From: Nocardia brasiliensis IFM 10847
Lineage (GTDB): Bacteria; Actinomycetota; Actinomycetes; Mycobacteriales; Mycobacteriaceae
Length of the DNA: 64,000 nucleotides
Assembly (NCBI RefSeq): GCF_000710915.1
Contig: NZ_BAUA01000042.1
Coordinates: 1 to 64,000, forward strand
Reading direction: 5' to 3'
In this document: in pieces, positions 7,081 through 14,409 of the stretch
Layout: every line of letters starts with the position of its first letter
How positions within the stretch are numbered: position 1 is the stretch's first letter
Made by a program: the position numbers and the translations under genes
Notes under the pieces: model-generated
What the model was told of the DNA's origin: nothing
The model's database searches: none
What the model saw: the letters and a program-made list of their open reading frames with translations, nothing else

Positions 7081-8768
7081 CCAACACCTCCCCCACCGAG
7101 AGTGTGAAGACGGGAGGGACTGCGGCCCAGCGCCGTGCCCTACCCAACCTGTACGAGGTCGCCCAGGCCGCCGCAGAACAGTACGACGTGTGCAAACGCC
7201 CGATCGCGATGCGAGTCGAAGACCCCAAGACCGGCACCGTCACCTACGAAGGGTCGCCGTGTAAGTCCACCATCGAATCGGTGTGCCCGGCGTGCGCGAA
7301 GGCCAACCGGCTGCTGCGTATCGCTCAGTGCCGCGAGGGATGGCACGCCAGTAGTGAACTCGTCCCGGACAAGACCGACCCGACTACACGTCAGGTCGAA
7401 TTGCTCACTGAGCGTGCCGATTTGGTCACCCAGTACCGCGCGGCGGTCGCTGAGGCTGCGGAAGACCTCGCCGAGTCCCTGCGCGAGGTCATCCGGGCCT
7501 TGGATGAGGATCTACGCGAAACCGGTCTCCGTGGTCGTCTCCCTGCCCTGGACGCCAGCAGTAGGGATCGGCGTCGGCGCTCCACCAGGCGGCGTCAGGA
7601 CGTCCCGGACCTGCCCCGCAGGAAGGTGTCCAAGCGCACGGTCGGCGAGCCGATCGGCGGCCACCTGTCCTCGATGTTCGTCACGTTGACCATGCCCGGC
7701 TACGGCAAGATCCGCCGCGACGGCGCGACCGATGCCAACGGTCAGGAGTGCTCGGATGGTTCCCCGGTGGACTTCGACAGCTACGACTACAGCCGTGGCG
7801 CGCGTGACATCGTGTTCTTCTCCCGGCTGGTCGATCGCTGGATTCAGAACTTGCGTCGTGCGGTCGGCTACGAGGTGCAGTACTTCGCCACCGTGGAACC
7901 GCAGCGCCGTGGTGCCCCGCACCTGCACATCTTGATCCGGGGTGCGATCTCGCGGGAGTTGTTGAAGTTGGTTACTGCGGCCACCTATCACCAGGTGTGG
8001 TGGCCGCACTTCGACCGCGAGAACCGTGTCTACGGCGGTGCTCATCAGCCGGTGTGGGATGCCAAGCGGGCCACCTTCATCGACCCTGAAACCCATGCGC
8101 CCCTGACCTATTGGGATGACGCCCTGGACAAGCTGGACCAGGTGGACGAGCTGGAGCCCGCGCACGTGGTGCGTTTCGGTACCCAGATGGACCGCAAACA
8201 GATCAAGGGCGTGATCGCGGAGAAGGCCGGACGCACCATCGGCTACGTCACCAAATACCTGACCAAGTCCATCAGCGAAATCGTCGAAGCCCACACCGAC
8301 CGTGCGGCCGAACACTACGACCGGCTTCACGCTGAGCTTCAGTCGGTGCCGTGCTCGCCTCGCTGTGCGGTGTGGCTCGAATACGGCATCGTCCCCCAGG
8401 GCGCGAGCGACAAGACCGTACCCGGCCGCTGCAAGGGCAAAGCACACCGCCGAGACACCCTCGGCCTGCCCGGTCGACGCGTCCTCGTCTCCCGGCGCTG
8501 GTCGGGCAAGACCGTCCTCGACCACAAGCAGGACCGGGTCGATTTTGTTCGGCAACTGCTCGCCGACGCCGGCATCGACAAGCCCGACACGAGCCACTAC
8601 CGGGTGACTCCCGTCGAACCTGGCGACAAGTCCCGGCCCCTGCGTGAGCACCTGATCATGGGCGCGATCGCGCGGCGAACTACCTGGCGAGCGGAATACC
8701 TGCGCGCTCAACTCGCGGCAGGCCCACCAGAGCCCCCAGAAACTTCGGCAATTCAGCAAGCGGCGTAA
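7077..8768 (+). CDS. repSA: RepSA-type rolling-circle replication initiator
   Basis: A 563-aa protein with an N-terminal cysteine region (about 39-75), a basic linker (about 152-190), then HUH-endonuclease features: FVTLTMPGYG (201-210), metal-binding PHLHIL (His282, His284), and candidate catalytic tyrosines 390 and 394 in IGYVTKYLTKS. A late cysteine cluster follows (CSPRC, then GRCKGKAH). RepSA proteins of AICEs nick the replication origin to start rolling-circle copying of the excised circle. ATG 7077 overlaps the upstream stop; the open frame extends further upstream but inside the previous gene. Confidence 0.88.
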   Translation: MTNTSPTESVKTGGTAAQRRALPNLYEVAQAAAEQYDVCKRPIAMRVEDPKTGTVTYEGSPCKSTIESVCPACAKANRLLRIAQCREGWHASSELVPDKTDPTTRQVELLTERADLVTQYRAAVAEAAEDLAESLREVIRALDEDLRETGLRGRLPALDASSRDRRRRSTRRRQDVPDLPRRKVSKRTVGEPIGGHLSSMFVTLTMPGYGKIRRDGATDANGQECSDGSPVDFDSYDYSRGARDIVFFSRLVDRWIQNLRRAVGYEVQYFATVEPQRRGAPHLHILIRGAISRELLKLVTAATYHQVWWPHFDRENRVYGGAHQPVWDAKRATFIDPETHAPLTYWDDALDKLDQVDELEPAHVVRFGTQMDRKQIKGVIAEKAGRTIGYVTKYLTKSISEIVEAHTDRAAEHYDRLHAELQSVPCSPRCAVWLEYGIVPQGASDKTVPGRCKGKAHRRDTLGLPGRRVLVSRRWSGKTVLDHKQDRVDFVRQLLADAGIDKPDTSHYRVTPVEPGDKSRPLREHLIMGAIARRTTWRAEYLRAQLAAGPPEPPETSAIQQAA

Positions 8769-8781
8769 AGGGAGGCGCGAT

Positions 8782-8961
8782 ATGTCCAGACTGTTGAACG
8801 AAGAAGAAGTGCGGAAGCTGATCCCGATCGGGCACAGCAAGTACTACGAGCTGATCGGTACCGGCAAATTGCGGTCGGTCAAGATAGGCCGTCGTCGGTT
8901 CGTCACGGAACAGGCCGTCGCGGACTACATCGCGGGATTGGATCAGGAGGCGGCGGCATGA
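8782..8961 (+). CDS. xis: Excisionase (Xis), AlpA/MerR-type helix-turn-helix
   Basis: A 59-aa protein with the DNA-binding excisionase pattern: LLNEEEVRKLIPIGHSKYY, a turn, a recognition helix region ending in GKLRSVKIGRRRFV, then a final helix VADYIAG. GGGAGG at 8769-8774 precedes the ATG. Such proteins bend att DNA and drive integrase towards excision. The stop overlaps the int start by ATGA, the usual xis-int coupling in pSAM2-like elements. Confidence 0.88.
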   Translation: MSRLLNEEEVRKLIPIGHSKYYELIGTGKLRSVKIGRRRFVTEQAVADYIAGLDQEAAA

Positions 8962-10181
8962 GTCGTCGGCAACTGCCTCCGCAGATCGAAAAGATGACGC
9001 TAAAGAGCGGTGCGGTTCGATACCAGGTGACCACTGAGGCTGGGACCGATCCGACGACGGGGAAACGACGGCAGACGCGCAAGCGGTATCGCACGGAGAA
9101 GGAAGCACGCGATGCGTTAGCGGAGGTCACCAATGCGGTTTCGCGTGGTGCGTACGTTGCTCGTTCGGTGACCACCATTGAGCAGGCGTGCGCAGAGTGG
9201 TTGGGTGGCAAGCGGATTGCCAAGAGCACGAAGGCCGCGTACACGCATGCTCTTCAGCCGCTGCGTGATCGTCACGGTTCGCTTCCTGTTCAGCAATTGG
9301 CCAAGGCACACCTTGACGACCTGGTGAGTGACCTGCAAGACGGTGAGTTCGTTTACGCGCACGGACGTGCCTGCAAGACCTGGAATGCCCAGACCATCAA
9401 CCCGATGCTGCGCATCGTCGGCAAGGTCCTCCAATCACAGATGGGGCAAGGCCGCCTGGCGCGCAACGTTGCTGATCTGGTTGATCGGGTGCCCGGGTCG
9501 CGCAAGGAAATGGACACCTACAACGCAGCCGATGTCCGGAAGGTCCTGGCTGCTGCGGATCAGGTTCGTGCTGGCCATTCGTGGCACCTGGCGTTGTCCG
9601 GTCTTCGTCGTGGCGAGATTGCCGGATTGCGTTGGAGCGATGTTGATTTCACTGCGGGCACTGTCACGATCATCAACACCCGGATTCAGGTAGACGGCGA
9701 GGTCATCGAGAAAGAGACCAAGACCGAGAAGTCGAAGCGCACCTTGCCAATGACGCCGGTAATCACGGCTGCTCTGAAGAAGGCCAGAGCGGCACAAGCG
9801 GCGGAACGGCTGGAGCTCGGCAACTGCTACGGGCCTGGTGAGTACGTGGTGTGCGACGAAGCCGGATACCCGGTGCATCCGGACCGGCTGTCGCGGGAAT
9901 GGCATCGGGTCTGTGCCCTGGCTGGCGTGCGGCATATCCGGCTGCACGATGCCCGGCACACCTGCGGCACCCTGCTGCACCTTCAGAACGTCCCGATCGC
10001 AGTAGTGTCGGCCTGGCTGGGGCATTGCGACGCTGCCTTCACCATGCGGACTTACGTCCACAGTCAGCCGGACGCGTTGGCCGAGGCTGCCCGGAGTTTG
10101 AACGCGGTTGTGACAAACCGTGACAAGACTGCTGGAGTTCGCTCGGCTCGAACACGTGCACGCCGCAGGCCAACAGCGTGA
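8958..10181 (+). CDS. int: Tyrosine site-specific integrase
   Basis: A 407-aa protein with an arm-binding N-terminus, a SAM-like core-binding domain (about 70-165) and a catalytic domain carrying the tyrosine-recombinase residues: Arg217 in SGLRRGE, His330 and Arg333 in HDARH, His356 in LGHCD, and nucleophile Tyr366 in MRTYVHS. It integrates and, with Xis, excises the element at a tRNA attachment site. The gene ends 15 bp from the 3' end of the tRNA-Ser gene, which points to that tRNA as the target. The C-terminal tail is strongly basic. Confidence 0.95.
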   Translation: MSRRQLPPQIEKMTLKSGAVRYQVTTEAGTDPTTGKRRQTRKRYRTEKEARDALAEVTNAVSRGAYVARSVTTIEQACAEWLGGKRIAKSTKAAYTHALQPLRDRHGSLPVQQLAKAHLDDLVSDLQDGEFVYAHGRACKTWNAQTINPMLRIVGKVLQSQMGQGRLARNVADLVDRVPGSRKEMDTYNAADVRKVLAAADQVRAGHSWHLALSGLRRGEIAGLRWSDVDFTAGTVTIINTRIQVDGEVIEKETKTEKSKRTLPMTPVITAALKKARAAQAAERLELGNCYGPGEYVVCDEAGYPVHPDRLSREWHRVCALAGVRHIRLHDARHTCGTLLHLQNVPIAVVSAWLGHCDAAFTMRTYVHSQPDALAEAARSLNAVVTNRDKTAGVRSARTRARRRPTA

Positions 10182-10196
10182 CCAGGACGTTTGTTG

Positions 10197-10281
10197 CGGA
10201 GACGGAGGGATTTGAACCCCCGGTCGCTCTCGCGACGCTCGCTTTCAAGGCGAGTGCATTCGGCCGCTCTGCCACGTCTCC
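10197..10281 (-). tRNA. tRNA-Ser (anticodon UGA)
   Basis: On the minus strand, the acceptor stem GGAGACG (5' end at 10281) pairs with 10198-10204, and the discriminator is G. The anticodon arm reads CTCGC-CTTGAAA-GCGAG with anticodon TGA. A long variable arm of serine type and a T arm with GGTTCAAATC follow. CCA is not encoded. The 3' end faces the integrase gene, the standard geometry for AICE attachment within a tRNA. Confidence 0.95.
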
Positions 10282-10305
10282 AGGATCACGATGGTAGCGG
10301 ACGGG

Positions 10306-10806
10306 TCAGAGGGGGCGCGTTCCGATTTCTTGATCGACGCGGGCGAAGACTTCGGCGATGACCTCCAGCTGGTGGGGGGTGAGCAGGTCGACGAAATCGC
10401 GGCGGACGGCGTCGACGTGGCCTGGGGCGGCGGCTTCGAGGCGGCGCATGCCTTCGTCGGTCAGTTCGGCGAGCACGCCGCGGCCGTCCTCGAGGCAGGT
10501 GTTGCGGCGCACCATCCGCTCGGCTTCCAGCCGCCGGATCTGGTGGGTGAGACGGCTGCGGGAGGAGAGCACGCCGTCGGCCAGTTCGCTCATCCGCAGG
10601 GATCGGCCGGGCGCTTCGGAGAGCAGGACGAGGATGCGATATTCGGCGACGCTCAGGTCGCTGTCCCGTTGCAATTGCCGGTTCAGCGCGGTCATCAGGC
10701 GCTGATGTCCGTCCATATAAGCCCGCCAGGCTCGTTGCTGCGCCGGGGTGAGCCACCTCGGTTCGGCCGCAACGGGACTGCTCGATTCGGGGTGCACGGT
10801 GCTCAT
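10306..10806 (-). CDS. MarR-family transcriptional regulator
   Basis: A 166-aa protein with the MarR winged-helix core: SVAEYRILVLLSEAP, recognition helix in SSRSRLTHQIRRLEAE, and the wing DGRGVLAELTDEG, flanked by dimerisation helices. It probably acts as a dimeric repressor responding to a small ligand. Start ATG 10806 gives an STVHPESS N-terminus; an upstream GTG at 10851 is less likely. It is divergent from the oxidoreductase at 10985, which may be its target. Confidence 0.85.
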   Translation of the reverse strand: MSTVHPESSSPVAAEPRWLTPAQQRAWRAYMDGHQRLMTALNRQLQRDSDLSVAEYRILVLLSEAPGRSLRMSELADGVLSSRSRLTHQIRRLEAERMVRRNTCLEDGRGVLAELTDEGMRRLEAAAPGHVDAVRRDFVDLLTPHQLEVIAEVFARVDQEIGTRPL

Positions 10807-10984
10807 TCTAAGCCGGGCGAACTGGGGAGATCCCTGGTGCGGGAAAGCCATACCGGACTACCGACGGAGTAGGTCTGCAGGCCGTTCGCCACAGCAAGAT
10901 TTTGTGCCATCGCACAGATCGAAGCGCGAGGTTTGCGGTGCGGCGACCGGGGCCGCCGCCCGTGCGGGCGGGCACAGGGGCAGT

Positions 10985-11983
10985 ATGGGTCTCGTGCATG
11001 CGATCAAGCTGAACAGTTTCGGTGGACCCGAGGTGATGGAGTGGGCCGAGGCGCCGGATCCGGCGCCCGGCACCGGCGAGGTGCTGATCGAGGTGACGGC
11101 GGCCGGAGTGAACCGGGCCGATCTGCTCCAGCGCCAAGGGCACTACCCGCCGCCGCCGGGCGCGAGCGAGGTGCTCGGGCTCGAATGTTCGGGTGTCATC
11201 GCCGAACTCGGCGCCGGCGTGCACGACTGGCAGGTCGGCGACCGGGTGTGCGCGCTGCTGTCCGGTGGCGGCTATGCCGAGAAAGTTGTCGCGCCCGCGA
11301 CGCAACTGCTGCCGGTCCCCGAGGGATTGGATCTCGGCGCGGCCGCGGGACTGCCCGAGGTGGCGGCGACCGTGTGGTCGAACCTGGTCATGACGGCGGG
11401 CTTGCAGGCCGGCCAGCTGCTGTTGATCCACGGCGGCGGCAGCGGCATCGGCACCCATGCGATCCAGGTGGCCCGCGCTCTCGGCGCGCGCGTCGCGGTG
11501 ACGGCCGGCTCGGCCGAGAAGCTGCGCCGATGCCAGGAACTCGGCGCGGAGCTGCTGATCAACTATCGCAACGACGATTTCGTCGCCGCCGTGCGCGCGG
11601 ACGGTTCGGGCGCCGACGTCATCCTGGATCTGATGGGCGCGGCCTACCTGTCCCGCAATGTCGAGGCGCTGGCGAACTTCGGCCATCTCGTGGTGATCGG
11701 GATGCAGGGCGGCGCGACCGGCGAGCTGAATCTCGGTGCGCTGCTGCGGAAATGGGGCAGCGTGCACGCGACGAACCTGCGGAACCGGCCGGCCACCGGC
11801 GTCGGCAGCAAAGCGGCGGTCATCGCCGAGGTGCGGCGACACCTGTGGCCGCTGGTCGCCGACGGCAGCGTCGTCCCCGTCATCGACGCCGAGGTGCCGG
11901 TCGCCGAAGCGGGCGAAGCCCACCGGCTGCTCGAATCCGGCGACGCCTTCGGCAAGGTCACCTTGCAGATCCGCAACCCCTGA
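10985..11983 (+). CDS. NAD(P)H:quinone oxidoreductase-like, zinc-independent MDR protein
   Basis: A 332-aa medium-chain reductase: an N-terminal GroES-like fold (GVNRADLLQRQGHYPPPPG is the quinone-oxidoreductase/PIG3 signature) and a Rossmann domain with IHGGGSGIGTHAIQ near residue 148. No catalytic zinc ligands are present, as expected for this branch. It probably reduces quinones or enones with NADPH in the cytoplasm. It corresponds in family and neighbourhood to Rv3777 of M. tuberculosis, next to the aminotransferase-like Rv3778c. It is convergent with that gene across the repeat array. Confidence 0.88.
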   Translation: MGLVHAIKLNSFGGPEVMEWAEAPDPAPGTGEVLIEVTAAGVNRADLLQRQGHYPPPPGASEVLGLECSGVIAELGAGVHDWQVGDRVCALLSGGGYAEKVVAPATQLLPVPEGLDLGAAAGLPEVAATVWSNLVMTAGLQAGQLLLIHGGGSGIGTHAIQVARALGARVAVTAGSAEKLRRCQELGAELLINYRNDDFVAAVRADGSGADVILDLMGAAYLSRNVEALANFGHLVVIGMQGGATGELNLGALLRKWGSVHATNLRNRPATGVGSKAAVIAEVRRHLWPLVADGSVVPVIDAEVPVAEAGEAHRLLESGDAFGKVTLQIRNP

Positions 11984-11988
11984 CTCCC

Positions 11989-12238
11989 GCGCACGAACTG
12001 TCACGCCGCGCACGAATTCGTCGGCGAGAACGTGCGCGGCACGCGACAACATGCGCGGCAGGCAAAGACGTGCGCGACAGGAAACTGTCTGCGCGACAGA
12101 CGAATCCGCGCGGCGCGCAATAACCTGCGCGGCGCGCAATAACCTGCGCGGCGGGCATTAACGTGCGCAGCAGGCGAATACCTGTGCGCCAGGAAACTAC
12201 CTGTGCAGCAAGCGAATTCGCGCGCGGCGCGCAGCAAC
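11989..12238. repeat. Degenerate 19-bp tandem repeat array (11-13 units)
   Basis: Eleven contiguous 19-bp units begin at 12030 and every 19 bases to 12220. Two further degenerate units lie at 11989 and 12008, in their own 19-bp phase. A typical unit reads CTGCGCGGCGCGCAATAAC, with a conserved TGCGCGGC core and a variable AAC-type end. The array fills the gap between the convergent oxidoreductase and aminotransferase-like genes almost exactly. The period is neither a codon multiple nor a whole number of helical turns, so it is not a coding repeat. Confidence 0.9.
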
Positions 12239-12247
12239 CCGCGGCGC

Positions 12248-13450
12248 TCACTCCAACGCGACGAGCGCCCGGCCCAGCTGGTCGATCTCGAACTTGGTGG
12301 TGTAGGGCGCGAGACCGATGGTGACCGCACCACCTTCGTCGTTCACGCCGAGCGCGTCGAGCAACCTGCTGCCGCCGTGCACCCCGCTGACCGTGCCGAT
12401 GCGGTTGTCGGCCAGCTTGGCCGCCACCTTCTCGGCCTGCATGCCCGCGAGAGTGAAACTGACGGTGGGGATTCGGGTGGAGGCGCGGCCGATGACGGTC
12501 AGGCCGGGGATCTTCTCCAGCACGTCCATCAGATGCTCGAACAGCTGATCGTGGTAGTCCTGCAGCGACGTGATCGACATTTCCAGGCGCTGGCGCCTGC
12601 TGCCCCGCGCCCGCTCGTCCAGGCCGGCCAGGAAGTCGATCGAGGTGGTGAGCCCGGCGAGCAGGGCGTACTGGTGCCCGCCGACCTCGAGCCGCTCGGC
12701 GCCCTTCGCGTAGGGGTTCAACGACATCGACGGAATCCGGTCCAGGAAGGCCGGGTCGCGGAAGACCAGCGCGCCGATCTGCGGGCCGCCCCAGGCGGGG
12801 GCGCTGAGCGCGACCACGTCGGCGTTGAGTTCGTCGATGTCGATGAGTGCGTAGGGCGCGGCGCCGAACGCGTCGGCGACGAGCAGTCCGCCCACCTCGT
12901 GCACCCGGTCGGCGGCCACCCGGACCGCGGGCGCGGAGCCGACGATCGGCGAGGCGGCGGTGAGCGCGACCAGTCGCGCGGTGGGGCCGATCAATTCCTC
13001 GAACTGCCAGGACGGCATCTCGCAGGTTTCGATCTCCACCTCGGCCCAGCGCACGTGCGCGCCGTAGCGATTGGCGATGCGCAGCCACGGTGCGACGTTC
13101 GCTTCGTCGTCGAGCCGGGACAGCACGATGCCGGTACCGAGGCCGAGCCGCGAGCTCAGCGATTCGGCCAGCCAGGCCAGCAGGACCGCACGGTCGGGCC
13201 CGAGCACGACACCCGCCGGATCGCCGCCGACCAGATCGGCCACCGCCTCGCGCGCCGCGTCCAGGATGGCGGCGCTGCGCACCGCCGCGCCATTGCGGCC
13301 GATATGCGAAAAAGAGGATGTCCGGAAACCTGTTGAGACCGCGCGGGATACCGCATCGGGCACCAGCATGCCCGCCTGCGGGTCGAGATGAATCCAGCCG
13401 TCGCCGAGGGACGGTATCAGGCCCCGAACCCTCGCGACGTCGTAAGTCAT
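12248..13450 (-). CDS. Class-V aminotransferase / cysteine desulfurase-like protein lacking the PLP lysine
   Basis: A 400-aa fold-type I protein related to SufS/NifS and positionally to Rv3778c. The Asp that contacts the pyridine nitrogen appears kept (GGLLVADAFGAAPYA). Where family members have SGHK with the Schiff-base lysine, this protein reads LSAPAWGGPQIGALVF, with Ala at the lysine position. It may therefore be catalytically altered or non-enzymatic. ATG 13450 gives the family-like start TYDVARVRGLIPSLGDG; an upstream extension of the frame is discounted. Confidence 0.8.
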   Translation of the reverse strand: MTYDVARVRGLIPSLGDGWIHLDPQAGMLVPDAVSRAVSTGFRTSSFSHIGRNGAAVRSAAILDAAREAVADLVGGDPAGVVLGPDRAVLLAWLAESLSSRLGLGTGIVLSRLDDEANVAPWLRIANRYGAHVRWAEVEIETCEMPSWQFEELIGPTARLVALTAASPIVGSAPAVRVAADRVHEVGGLLVADAFGAAPYALIDIDELNADVVALSAPAWGGPQIGALVFRDPAFLDRIPSMSLNPYAKGAERLEVGGHQYALLAGLTTSIDFLAGLDERARGSRRQRLEMSITSLQDYHDQLFEHLMDVLEKIPGLTVIGRASTRIPTVSFTLAGMQAEKVAAKLADNRIGTVSGVHGGSRLLDALGVNDEGGAVTIGLAPYTTKFEIDQLGRALVALE

Positions 13451-13720
13451 GTTGGCCACTCTAAGGGCAGCGGGCGAGCCTGTGTAACCGTGTTCCCCTC
13501 CGCTTCCGCACGGGGGCACAGCGACCTGGGACTCAGCATGGCAACCGACTTTCAGCAAATCCGAACCACACGACCCGAACAGAATAGAACGCCGCCGCGT
13601 CGCCAGGGCGGGGACCGGGCACACCGGTGCGACAGCTCGTCGCACCGCCCGGTGCGGTCCGCGCGACTCTCAGCGCAGCCCCTTTAGCGCGTTCGGCGGC
13701 AACGCGACATGATAGGGACC

Positions 13721-14326
13721 ATGACGCAATCGGATGAGTCACCGGACCACATCGTCGTCGTCGGACCGGACGGCCGCCCGTTGGTCATCCCGGCGGAGGC
13801 CGCATCGGACGCGCCCTTCACCGCGCAGGTGGTGACCGACGAGGACAAGAAGGGCGAGTCGGACGACCGCGACGACGCGGGCGAATCGCTGGCCGACATG
13901 GTCGAGCAGCCCGCGAAGGTCATGCGCATCGGCACGATGATCAAGCAACTGCTCGAAGAGGTGCGCGCCGCTCCGCTCGACGACGCGAGCCGCAGCAGGC
14001 TCAAGGACATCCACAAGTCGTCGGTGCGCGAGCTGGAACAGGGCCTGGCCCCGGAACTGCGCGACGAACTCGAGCGGCTCACGCTGCCGTTCACCGACGA
14101 CGCCATTCCGTCGGACGCCGAGCTGCGGATCGCCCAGGCCCAGCTGGTCGGCTGGCTGGAAGGGCTGTTCCACGGGATCCAGACGGCGCTGTTCGCCCAG
14201 CAGATGGCCGCCCGAGCCCAGCTCGAGCAGATGCGCCAGGGCGCGCTACCGCCCGGCATCCATGCCGCGGACCCGCGCGGCGGGCCGGCGAATCACGTCA
14301 CCGGCGGTTCCGGGCAGTATTTGTGA
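13721..14326 (+). CDS. bpa: Bacterial proteasome activator Bpa/PafE
   Basis: A 201-aa protein with an acidic disordered N-terminus (about 1-60), a helical core (about 65-165) and the C-terminal GQYL motif that docks into the proteasome alpha ring. Bpa is an ATP-independent ring-shaped activator that feeds unfolded proteins such as HspR to the 20S proteasome. The M. tuberculosis homologue is Rv3780, which likewise sits beside the galactan exporter genes. ATG 13721 follows AGGGA closely; an upstream in-frame start would add four residues. Confidence 0.92.
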   Translation: MTQSDESPDHIVVVGPDGRPLVIPAEAASDAPFTAQVVTDEDKKGESDDRDDAGESLADMVEQPAKVMRIGTMIKQLLEEVRAAPLDDASRSRLKDIHKSSVRELEQGLAPELRDELERLTLPFTDDAIPSDAELRIAQAQLVGWLEGLFHGIQTALFAQQMAARAQLEQMRQGALPPGIHAADPRGGPANHVTGGSGQYL

Positions 14327-14409
14327 GCCCTGCCGCCCGGCTGTGAGAGGCACCGGCCCGTGTGTGCCACGCGGGTCGGTACGAATGTCCAAGGGTAGGC
14401 TCGGGCACC

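Larger units (their letters stand above)
1..10220. mobile_element. Integrated AICE (pSAM2-like integrative conjugative element), right-hand part
   Basis: Seen: a GntR regulator, a DUF2637 membrane protein, an FtsK-type translocase, a RepSA-type initiator, an AlpA/MerR-like Xis and a tyrosine integrase lie in one block that ends 15 bp from a tRNA-Ser gene. Known: this gene set and the int-at-tRNA layout define actinomycete integrative and conjugative elements such as pSAM2, which excise, replicate as rolling circles and transfer double-stranded DNA with a single TraB/FtsK pump. Inferred: the right boundary lies in the 3' half of the tRNA. No second copy of the tRNA 3' end is visible at the left, so the element starts before position 1. 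Confidence 0.85.

Noticed and set aside
11989..12238. CRISPR array
   Set aside because: Units are contiguous 19-mers without unique spacers, and no cas genes are in the window.
11958..13088. Minus-strand frame running through the 19-bp repeat array
   Set aside because: The 19-bp period shifts frame each unit, so the translated repeats are meaningless; the real gene is in another frame.
12203..13336. Long plus-strand frame opposite the aminotransferase-like gene
   Set aside because: It is an antisense shadow caused by high GC; the minus-strand protein has clear family motifs.
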